Positions 36,487 to 47,520 of a DNA stretch of 64,000 nt are shown in pieces. Numbering within the stretch: position 1 is the first letter of the stretch; the number at the start of each line of letters is the position of its first letter. The stretch spans positions 9,493,001-9,557,000 of the forward strand of contig OU612066.1 in the NCBI GenBank assembly GCA_914767715.1, written 5' to 3'. Source of the stretch: Membranipora membranacea (Eukaryota; Bryozoa; Gymnolaemata; Cheilostomatida; Membraniporidae). The notes below the pieces were generated by a model. That model did no database searches. It saw only the letters and a list, made by a program, of their open reading frames with translations, and was not told the origin of the DNA. Position numbers and translations under genes: made by a program.

Positions 36487-36600
36487 TGTCCTATGGATGG
36501 AGTATGGTCTGACTAGGTAGACTCAACAACATGTTCAGTTACCTGTAGAACTGGTGTGTTAACTAAGTCAAATAACAATAAGAAGCCTTATAGTTTGTGT
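36487..36600 (+). pseudogene. Second TSP1 exon, broken by a stop
   Basis: After acceptor TTTCAG the frame reads CPMDGVWSD, stop, VDSTTCSVTCRTGV. The stop TAG stands where the WSxW motif needs Trp (TGG). The CSVTCRTG core is conserved, but the second half of the repeat is lost. Confidence 0.6.
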
Positions 36601-38190
36601 TACATTTGCTTGTAAATTGTTAAATTCCAATCGCAATTCAGCGCCAAACAAATTTGGGATAGCCCCTCTTTGATCAGGGGTGGACAATTTCTGATTGATT
36701 GTATTTATAGCCTTTGTAAACCCCCTTTGATTGCTCTTCAGTGCCAAAATACCATCTGTTTTTATTACATGTAAAGATTAAGGGTTGAATTTCTCTCTAC
36801 TTGGTGTGGATAATTCTGCGACCAGCACCGAACAGGGTTCCATTTAATGGCTTGAAAAAAAGAAGAAGAGAGTTACTAATTCCAACTTTGGCAACATTCT
36901 GGCAATAATCTTTCTAACTGATGACGTTATTCAGTATATGTGAAGTTTGTATCTGTGTACATATTAGCCTTGCCTATTATTGCTATATGTATTCCACTTA
37001 TAACAAAGTAATAATGTCTTTCTGTTATTGTTGTGAGAGGGAATGAGTTGTCTCCTCCGGAAAGAAAGGGCACAGCTCCGAAAGTCACTTAATGCCTTGT
37101 TAGACTAATTGGACGGCTTTAATGATGAACTCATACTGTGGCACGGCAGTATTGGAGCAGTTGTTTTCCTTGATCTCATACTCTCTGCCAATTCATGCCA
37201 TGAGACTTCAACCGAGAACACTAACACAATTATCGTCAGCTATGCAAAACAGCTGACATCTATGTTATAATATTAAAGACAATCGATGTGTGCAATAATG
37301 GAGATATCGATGCATATAGCCAAAGCAATCTATGCCGGCTCGATCCTATCTGGGACGCTTCCCTGCTACCGCAAATTCAGTCCTGATATAGATATGTTCG
37401 GTATGCTAACAGCTAACAGCTCGCTTCTCGGCCTACTGGCTGAGATCAAAGTGTCACTGCCAATGGCCGATTAGTGCCAGTTCAGTTTTGGCAGCTTGCT
37501 GCACACTTATGATTAGGAGGTCCGCTATGGCTTCACCTCTAGGATGCATTCTAGTTTTCTAGGATATATCACATTCTCAGTATGAGGATTAGGGCACCTT
37601 GCATCCCTCTTTAGGGGCAGCCTAATCTTCTGTTTCTTAGGAAACAGCAACAGCTAACAGCTCGCTTCTCGGCCTATTGGCTAAGATCAAAGTGTCACTG
37701 CCAATGGCCGATCAGTGCCAGTTCAGTTTTGGCAGCTCGCTGCACACCCACGATTAGGAGGTCTTCCATGGCCTCACCTCTAGGATGCATTCTAGTTTTC
37801 TAGGATCTATCACATTCTCAGTATGAGGATTTAGGGCACCTTGCGTCCCTCCCAATCTTCTGTTTCTTACTAAACAGCAACAGCTCAATCATTTTAGTTG
37901 ATACGATGGTCACACATAGTCTATGCAGCAGCTAGCATCAGTAAACTGAAATGTAAGGACGGTATATCTCTATAAGACCACCTGCAAGCTGGCAGATGCT
38001 GCGGTATCTCATAGTTGATTTGCTGCTGACGTCAGTATACTGACATATACCAGCGGATCCGCATCGAGCAATCGCTATACGTTATCGAGGTATCATATTA
38101 TAGCAGACACATCGATTGGGGCGTGTGGTCATTTGACACGATTTGTCAGAGTAGTTATAGCTAATATAAAATTCTGAAAATTGATAAGCA
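36600..38190. other. Intergenic with a dimeric repeat
   Basis: No gene recognised. 37409-37880 is a head-to-tail dimer of a ~239-bp repeat, listed separately. Confidence 0.4.
37409..37880 (+). repeat. Head-to-tail dimer of a ~239-bp repeat
   Basis: Both units start ACAGCTAACAGCTCGCTTCT and run through GGCCTA-TGGCT, CACTGCCAATGGCCGAT, CTCTAGGATGCATTCTAG and CCTAATCTTCTGTTTCTTA. The family also occurs, inverted and single, at 24060-24345. Confidence 0.75.
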
Positions 38191-38692
38191 TAGATAGTGA
38201 TAAGTCTGTGAAAAACTTATTTCAATTTGTGTGCAATGAGATGAACTTTGAATTGTACAATGAAACCTCTTCTTGCAGGGGCAACATCATAGACTTTGTC
38301 TAATAACAAGATAAACAGGACGGCCATATATCCAAATCTAGATCTTCGCAAACATGTTGGGTGATCAACAAACCTCCTTGCATATTTTAACTCTAAGTAG
38401 GTAACATTTTACTTATATTTGTCATTAAGAAGAAATTCTAAATAATAATGTATATTGCAATTACGTGCTTGCATAACATGATGTGATTTAGATAGTTCCC
38501 TTCAATTATGACAATCTGGTTTTCAGTAATGAAAGCGTAAAAAGACAATTACACAGCACTAGGCGCCATTATTCGGTTTATCTTTTAGCTCAGTTTTATT
38601 GTTCTGAGGCGCCTCATTAGGTTGCTTTGAGTCCTCAGAAGCGGATGGTTTATCTCTTGTTGGATTGTCTGACACACTCTCTGGCTGTTGGG

Positions 38693-39733
38693 TAGTGATG
38701 GCAAATTGTCAGATTTTGGCGAGACGGGACGAGACCGAGACAGCAAGAAAATTCGGGACGAGACCGGGACGAGACCAAGACATATAACGATGCCGATAAA
38801 ACATTCTTCAGATATCACAATTTAAAAGAATGGTGGATATTCATTCACTATCACTAGTGCAATCAGCTTAGAGTACATTTGATTCAAGTTGTAACTTATG
38901 ATCTATAGCAATAAGGATCTATGTTGAAACCAAGTTTCATCAAATTCTGTCAAGTATTTATTGAATTATAGAAAGCCACACGCTCGTGCAGATTTCCACT
39001 AATTCTTGCAAATTAAATTTTGTATGAGTATCAGCCTGCCACACATGATTGTCATTGCCCAAATTTATACTCATGATTTATGGGTGTAATCCTACTGTAA
39101 TCCTCTTCAGCCAATCTAAAACATAGGCCTATCTATAGTGATAACTAAATAAAATAGTAAAACCAAGGAGAAGCTGTTTCTTCTTGTTTATTATACCAAC
39201 CAGTCAAGTGATTCAGCTTCTGGATATGCTTAGGCTCAACTATCTCCTCATATTTATACAATTTGATACCCCATTAGTCATTGTATCCCTTCTCCCTCTT
39301 GCCCCAGGTCCAAATCAATGAGAAAGCTCCACATTGATCATCCATTCCATCTTTTTAACAGAAGTTGTTTACATAGATATGGCCTTGACTTATCAATCAA
39401 AACAGACAGCCAATCAATCAAATCTGACAGCCAATCAGATAACAGTTCCGTTAAATAATTGCAGCAAAAGCATGACTAATAACTATCATTCCATTACATT
39501 ATAGTCAGAATTACATGAGACATCATATAATAACCGTGGTGTAGTGGGTAAGAGCTTTGACTGCTGATCACTAGGTCACTGGTTCGAGTCTGGGTGAGGG
39601 CAATGTTTTGACCAGCTACTACCATTTACAATGCCAGTGGTCTCGACCTGTATTAAGAGTTGTCTGTCTCGACGAGTTACTGTCCCGAGGAGACAAGTCT
39701 CGCGAGACCATTCCCGTCTCGTTGCCATCACTA
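38693..39733. mobile_element. hAT transposon insertion (non-autonomous) in UPF3 copy 1 exon 14
   Basis: Perfect 8-bp target duplication CTGTTGGG at 38685-38692 and 39734-39741. Inverted termini TAGTGATGGCAA on both ends, then a related ACGAGACGGGA segment. The paralogous exon in UPF3 copy 2 is uninterrupted at the matching point (near 52533), so this is an insertion and not ancestral sequence. Inside, near the right end (39535-39600), lies a tRNA-like block with A box GTGGTGTAGTGGGTAAGAG and B box GGTTCGAGTCT. No transposase frame. Confidence 0.92.
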
Positions 39734-40149
39734 CTGTTGGGTTCCTGAAATAGATTTCTGTAGTTTGGCTTGCCTTTCTGTAGCTCTAGCACCAGTATTG
39801 TAAATGGTTCGTTCTGGTCGGTCCTTGTATCTGGAGTCCCGATTTTTCTTTCTGTCACTTTCCTAAAAATTATGAATGAGAAATTTTGACCATTTCAAGG
39901 ATGGAAAGATTTTCCAGACCATTGTTCAGTCTCTAAATATCCTCATAAGGTTCTCAAAAGTAATAAAATGATTTTCAATTATCACAAAAGATTTTGAATT
40001 AAACTTACCGTTTTGTCACTTGCACTACTGTCTCCGTTTCCAGACCTGAAAGTAAAATGGAACATCTTCTATTTTTTTAAACCAAGAGGGATTATTCAAC
40101 ACATAACTTGTTAAGAAAAATGTGGAAGGAAATACCAGTTTAATGATGA

Positions 40150-40435
40150 GTTAGGGGTGGTCGGTTGAGGGTAAGGACTTGTGATCTTATGACCCAGGTT
40201 CGAGTTCATATCTGATTTGGCACTGGCAAGCAATTCATCCTAGCCAAGTCTGTTCTGATCAGGATCATAAACACAGGAGGTCTTCTGTGCGCGTGCACGT
40301 AGTATAAAGATCCATCTCAACCTCTTCGAACAAAGAGAAGACAACAACGGCGGGCAAGGGTATACAGTATCTACTCCGCACAACCCACCTGCGCTTCACA
40401 GGGCCCGTTGAATAGGGCGGTCAAATAAGCCCTAG
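40150..40435 (+). repeat. tRNA-derived SINE in UPF3 copy 1, intron 12
   Basis: The head has GGTTGAGGGTAAGGACTTG and B box GGTTCGAGTTC. The body has AGTATAAAGATCC, CTCTTCGAACAAAGAGAAG, GCGGGCAAGGGTATAC and TCCGCACAACCCACC. The same insertion is present at 52983-53265 in copy 2, so it predates the duplication. Confidence 0.8.
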
Positions 40436-42427
40436 TGTAAACAGAATAAAAACGAGTCCCTTGATCTATTCTATTTCCCAATTTTAATAATGGATGGTAA
40501 ATGATCTGTCACCTTTCTAACTTATGTCCAGCTATATTGCGTTTGACAATTGGAGGTGTTTTATCATTGGCCGCTTTGCCAGCTGTGTCTGAGAGCTTAA
40601 GAGCTGCAGTCTTCTCTGTAACACCTGAGACAGCTACATTGAAGAAGACAACAAAAAATGATATTCAATGTTGTGCTATGACGCTATGACATGGCGCAAA
40701 GTTGTTAAATGGCGCGTGTAGAGTTCTTTGATCATGTGGATCGAGAAACCCCAAAGAAGAATTTGGCATGGAAAGCAGATATCGATTCATGTATACAATA
40801 AAAACCAAAATCTTAGCAGGGCATATCTGAATAGTCTAACCTCATCCTTCATGTAATTATTAACACTGTATTTACTTACTGCCTGTATTTCTTGACGCCG
40901 ATCTATCACTGCCTTTCTCTCCTCTTTTCTCTGGTTTCTTCTGAATAGCTGTTATCTTCCCCTTGTCTTGAAAATTGATTGAACACAAGATTGAACAAAA
41001 CTTAACATATAAACGATGTCCTTGGCCTGATTGCTGCACTGACAGAGAGAAATATTTGATCATTTATGATGAGACATGCGCATTGGAGCTTAAAGTTAAA
41101 AAAACGATGACACGTCAAGGATGAGCCAATGTAAGAAGTGGAGTCACAGAGATCTCCTGGGTCAAGGCTGGATGCAATAAAAAGCAACTCAATTGGAGGA
41201 ACATAGGGCCTTGTGTTGCAACTTTTAGTAATTACAAGGCATAGCAGTCGGATGTGATTTCAACGCGGTAATTGGTGTTACTAACACTTTGAACTTAGTA
41301 ATACTGAGAAGTACTTACTTTATACGGAGGTTCTGGTTCCTGGGTCTGTTTTGCTCCTTGCAGTGGTTTAAAGAGAGAGCCTGACTTGGCTCCAGACTCG
41401 TAAAGTGTATGTAAAAGACTATGACGTAAAGACTATGTAAAACCATAATAACCAAAATTTCAACAGTCCAAATCTGAATAGTCTCACCCAATCCTTCAAG
41501 TTATTATTCAAAACATTATATTTACTTACTGCCTGCATTTCTTGACGCCGATTTATCGCCGCCTTTCTCTCCTCTTTTCTCTGGTTTCTTCTGAATTGCT
41601 GTTATTTTCTCTTTGTCCTGAAAGTTAATTACTAATTTAATTAATTAAAGTAAACTTACAAATAGTAAACAATGCTTTGATCACCACGCTTCCATCTGAC
41701 AGTTTGTTACAAAATCCTTTAAATCCTTTAAAAAAGAAAAAAGTTATGTGCAGATGTGTAGATTGGAGGTCCAATTCGAGGAAGAGAGGGCAGAGCTTTA
41801 TCTCTAGCTTCATGCTATATATCAACAAATTACGACCATGGTTAGAAGCGGGGTCACATAGAACTTCTTGGTCAATGCAACCAAATTAAAGTGGATATTG
41901 TACCTGCGCCGTAATAGTTGGGAATTCCAAATGACATCAGGTGGATAAGTTCATCCCATAGCTTGTTCTGGCCAGATTAAAAAGTTGTTGAGAGCAGTTT
42001 GAAGTTACTAACAATGAGAAGAACTTACTTTATATGGAAGTGTATCTCTGACTGGTTTCTGGGTCTGTTTTGCTCCTTGCAGCGGTTTGGAGGCAGAGCC
42101 TGACTTGGCTCCAGACTCAGGCCGGTCTTGTTTGTATTTACTCCCTGGTTTACCTGAGGTTGTCTGACTAGTGGAGCCTGCGGCAGGTCTATCTGAAGCT
42201 AAAAATCAGACACAAAATTTCTTAGGGAATCAATTATGTTGAAAGCAAATCTGTGGAATGGTATATACGTATGCATATTCATTTGCAGCAAAAGAATATT
42301 ATTAATGGCAAAGAAAATACATTGGTTGTAAAAAGTTTATTTAGAAACCAAAAACAATATAATATTATGTCAATTATGATGCATGATTTTGTGACCCACG
42401 TGATTATGATTTGGTTATGGACTTGAT

Positions 42428-43560
42428 GTAATAATAATAATTATAAAGTTTATTTATGATACGCTTGTTCAAAAACAATGATTTCTAAGCGTTGTACATG
42501 TGATAAAAGGTTAATATAGAAACATATACTATGAAATAAGCCTGATGCTGGTAAAATAAATAAATAAAATTGATTAAAATTTTGATATCATAAAAATAAT
42601 CAAAGAGATGAGATAAAAAGATGAAAGATGAGATAATTAAAACCTACCAGTGGCAACTGCTCAGCACCTAAATATCCACTATCAAAAACCTTCATATATG
42701 GGGTATAAGCTTCCCGGAAAAGATGCATTTTTAACTGTGATTTAAATCAGGAGGTGGAAGAGAGATCACGAAGGTAGGATGGTAGGGAGTTCCATACATC
42801 TGGTAAAGTGGAATAAACAGATCTACCACCCACTGTTTTTAGCCTACATTTAAAATTGCTCACAAGAGTGTTGGCTAAGTTGAAGCGAGCGGTTTGGGCA
42901 TGCTTAGAAGTTGTGAAAGATTGAGAAATTTATGATGGACGGTTTTATGAGCCATGATTGATATTTTGAATTTTGATCTGGACCTGATGGGTAGCCAGTG
43001 CAGTTTAACCCTGGCTTTAGTGGCTGATGAATAGTGGTTTGTACATGTGATACATTTGGCGCAGGAATTTGGAATGATTTGGAGACGTGAGACGAGATTG
43101 TCAGGTAATGCGTAGAAGAATGAGTTACAGAAATCAAGCCTGCTTGTTATGAATGCATGTATGAGTGTGGAAAACTGGCTTTCAGGAATAAAGGTTCTGA
43201 TTGATTTAAGTCGTTTTAGTTGAAAGAAACATGAATTTCGAACATCACTGACGTGAGCATGAAAATCTAACTTAGAGTCAATGATCACGCCAAGATTACG
43301 AACAGTGGCTGAAGGAGGAACAGAGACATGATCAGTTAATTTGAGTGATGAAAATGAGGATGATTGTTTATTGCGTGAAAGTGGCATGAATTGAGTTTTT
43401 GCGGGATTAAGTTTCAAATGGCTGTTTTCCATGCAGGAGGAGATGATCGAAAAAGTCTGCTTGACTCTTGACCTTGCTGTTATTTCATTGTTGATGGATT
43501 CATTCTCACTGAAACTCACCCAGAACTGGGTGTCATCAGCTTACATCACTACTAGCATGA
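42428..43560 (-). mobile_element. CR1/L2-like LINE, 5'-truncated, in UPF3 copy 1 intron 9
   Basis: A 214-residue frame (43519-42875) carries the C-terminal half of a non-LTR reverse transcriptase: KLNPAKTQFMPLSRN, NLGVIIDSKLDFHAHV, then FFQLKRL, LIHAFITSRLDFCNS, LHWLPIRSRSKFKI. Just upstream the catalytic box reads stop-ADDTQF (43541-43543 is TAA where Tyr belongs), so the copy is dead. The 3' end is an (ATT)n-type tail at 42430-42443. The matching intron of UPF3 copy 2 (54417-54719) lacks it, so it inserted after the duplication or was lost from copy 2. Confidence 0.85.
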
Positions 43561-46500
43561 TAGTTTGGTATGAAAATTTATGAATCTTTGAAAAATAGTT
43601 TACAACTAGGCAATTATGATTTTTGTTTCAGGACGTATAGGAAAGAAAGTATCTTTGCATGCCAGCTGAGTAGCGCAGAACAAAAGACAGGTAAGGCACC
43701 GTGGTGGGAACAACCAGTACAGTAATTTAAAACATATCGGACCAAAATAACAATCCATATGTTGATAAAAAGCCAATGCATGGTCTGAGACGCAGCAAAA
43801 TAGTCAGAAAATATGTGAAACATTATGACTCACAAGGTTTATAAGGAGCTTTTCCGGCAGAGCTAGGCTTCTTTGCCTCAACAGAGGTTGGTTTGACACC
43901 TCTGCTTTTATCTGTGGCTTTCGACTTTGCAGATGGGAGTGTTCACACAATAATATCTGATAGAAATGAAATATATTCAATCATATGTCTACCATTGAAC
44001 CTTAATCTCCCTTACAGAGGAGCAGAATCAAGCGTTCGCAATATCACCAGGGGTGAAATGTTATTGCATTCTTTGATACCTGAACAAGAGGTCTTGGGTA
44101 AGGATCCTACTACAGACTGCTAAGTTCTAAACCTGGGTGTAAGAAATGTCCTTTAGCCTGCATGCAAACTAACAGTAACACTTTGGAGCATCCATGAAAT
44201 AAATCAATTAAAATAATCACAGGAACTGCTCCAGCTAATAAGCATCAAAATCAGCCATTAGGGCTGAAATTACGACGTATCAACATAAGGCATTGCTGAC
44301 ACTCGCTCACGAGCCTGGCGTATGGAATTAGATGTCATCAACATATATTTTGCATATGTTACAAACATTACAAACTGTAGATGCATGTAACTTCTTAAAA
44401 ATAGGATGAAAGGAGTTGTGGTCCAACATAGCATGTGTCATCATACAGATAAATACAAAGCAAAATGTTTGAGGGATTAACCCAGATTTCGAGATTGAAG
44501 AAAATTGGTTTCATTTTAACAGTTCCTTTTATGAAAAATGATGAATATTAGTCAAAACCCTTATGCGACCTCACACATGGACATTCCGATCTAATGAGCA
44601 AATCTTAATTTCATGGATGCTTTAATGTTGCAATACTGCCAAAATTTCTTAACACTCTGGAAATTACGCTGGTGACTTTCATTGTGAGCATAATCATAGG
44701 GTGCCTTACCATCTTTGGGGTAGGACTTTTGAATAGAGCCCTTATCAGCAACTTTAGATCCAGTTTTTGTACCAGAAGCAGAGCCACCTGTTTTACCAGA
44801 AGCGGAACTTGGCTTGTTTGCTGCAACAGAAAACTCATGTATCAGTAAAAGAGACAGGATTTATAACATGGGCCCAAAAAGATTTGATGACAGTACAGAT
44901 TTATTCTATAATGAACACACAGCTGTGTATCGTCACCTGCAAAACTTTTCTCCTTTTAAATCATACATTTAGATTATAGAAGTATTATTAATGCAGAGAT
45001 GTGTTCCTTGGTATTCCCTTCTCACTTGATTCAGATTTTGCTTAAACTAAAAACTTCCCCTAAAGACCACCCGAAGACTGTCGTAGTCAGGCAGTTACTT
45101 GTAATACAGTTTCGTCGGATTGGCATTGGAAAAAAATTGGTGGAAGTGCCTGATCGGATGAAACATGTAATGATAGCTGAATAAAAGTAAAACTCACAAT
45201 TATCTTGTTTAGATGAGGATCTTGATGCAGACCTCAAGTCATCTTTGGAGCCTGATTTCTTACTGTCTCCTTTTCTGTCCTATAAAATGACATGTTTCCT
45301 AAGAAATAACCAGACAAAGGCATGCAACAGATGTGACGCAGAATTGGCGACAATGTACTACACCATAAGCATATGAGACAGTTGAACAGAAAAGACTATG
45401 CAAGCTATTGAATCCTAGATAATGAAGCCAAATATGCAGTATACCAAGTATGAAATGAATGTATTGCTTGTTGGTTTAGGAGAGTTGTAAAGCCTAGAAG
45501 CATGCAAGCACTAAAAGATTTCTCTTTTAGCGAATGGATATTCTGCAAAGCACTAGCCATGGATATTGACTGCCATTATTTAAATGTGGTTGAATTTAAT
45601 CCTCTTTCATTTATTCATAAATACATTCCATCAGGACTACATGATTTTGCAAGTTTTAATATCGCTTGTTGTACATACACTGCTGGATATGATCTCTTTA
45701 GTAGATTTTCCCTCATCTTGATCTCGTTTCTCTCGTTCTCTTCTGTTTCTTCTCTCCTCATCTCTCCACCTCCCTCAGTCTTCTCTCCTCTCTCAACTTC
45801 TATAGAATCATAAATAACAGCTCAGGTTAAATCCTCTTCATGGCTAATACCCACTTCCCTCTACTAATTAGCAGATACACTTGATTGAAATACACACTTG
45901 CAAGATCTCCATGAACTCTGAAATTTTCCAATGTAACTGTTCAAGTCTTATCCTGAGCTGCACTACGAGGCATGTTTATATAAAATAAATAAGTTGAGTT
46001 AAAGTTCAGTTCACAAAAATTGCTTATGATTTCTAACCTCTTGTGCACGTTTCTTCTCAATCTTGAATTTGTTTATAAATGCCAGAAGTGGAGTCTCTGA
46101 GTCGTGAGCTGCTAGCCTTTCCTTAGCCTTAGCCTCCAATTCCTCTATAACCTCCTTTACTGTGACTGTGTGTGGGCCTCCGGGTTCTCCAAGATGTCCA
46201 AAAACTTCGTATAATCTACGTCTAAAATCCAAACAAAGGATGGCAAGATAAATTTGTATCACAAACATTGAATGCCATGAAAAAGATTGTGTCCATTCAA
46301 ACTTTCTAGTCAAATGAACATGTTATAAGATATTTCAGTTTTTTTAGAACCATATCTCATTTAGGACAGGCATCATGATATAAAGGAAGTTTTCTCTTTC
46401 CATAGCAATTTTACTTTATATAATACTCAATTACAGACAAAAATGAACACAAAAGAAATTGAATCACTTATGGCTTGAGTGAAATTCATGAGGCTCACAA

Positions 46501-47039
46501 CTTTTTTGTAACATAAATCTTTTGATTAATAAAATTCATAAAAATATGATGTTTGATCTATATTTTGATATTGAAAAAGATCTTACAACAGAGACCAACT
46601 TCATTTGTAAATATGGATGGATAAATTCTAAGAGTGGATTCTAGGGAAGCTATTTGAGGCGGTCGCAATAGTGATGATGTACCTTACACAAAGTTTCACA
46701 ATAGACAGCAAAGGGCCCAAAAACGCTGACGAAAATTGCTTTTTTTTTAGATTTCAAAGGTCTGTCCTGTGCTCACATTATGAGTTGGGCAACTCAAACT
46801 TTGCAATCAGATTTATACATACCTTGGTCAGTTTTTGGTATAATATCAGCATGATATCTCAAATACTTAGTGATGATCAACTTTATAAAAAGTGATAAAG
46901 TGAAAAACGCTGCCGACAAAAGGGAAAGCGATGAAAAAATGATGATATGGTTTAAAAGCGTCCAAAATCTGAAAGAGCATGTCATAATTAGTGGATCTAC
47001 AAGTTGACATGGGTCTGCTATCATAAATAGCCGAGATGT

Positions 47040-47520
47040 GGCCAACAACGGTTGCAATAACCCTTATATCACCTGTATATAACTATCATTTAAACGACAC
47101 TACTTTTTCAATTTTGCAGACGCCTCGAAAACTGATTTCGAATGTTCGTATCGATCTGATTTTTTTATGGTGATTTTGTATTGACTCCATCAATGACCAA
47201 AGAACGCACCCTTCTGATGATTTTGAAGGAGTTAACTTTTGCTTTACACGCTATATAACCTTATAAGGACAATTTTTATGACACTATAAAGGAGACCTAA
47301 GAATACGCACAATTTGAAAAATGACACAGTCAGGGCATTTAAAACTGGTGTCATGTGATGGGAGGGTCAATACACAGTCACCGTAGAATAATCAGATAAA
47401 TACGAACATTCGAAGCCTGTCTTTTAGGCAGCAGCATAATTGAAAAACGTAGTTTCGCTTTAATGATAGTTATACACAGGTGATAAAAGGGGTACAGATT
47501 ATCGTTGTTTTTGTTCCCAA
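47040..47520. repeat. Foldback element in UPF3 copy 1 intron 4
   Basis: Arms near 47060-47175 and 47385-47500 are mirrored (ATCACCTGTATATAACTATC at left; GATAGTTATACACAGGTGAT at right). The left part is also shared with 30484-30860. It lies directly next to exon 4. Confidence 0.7.
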
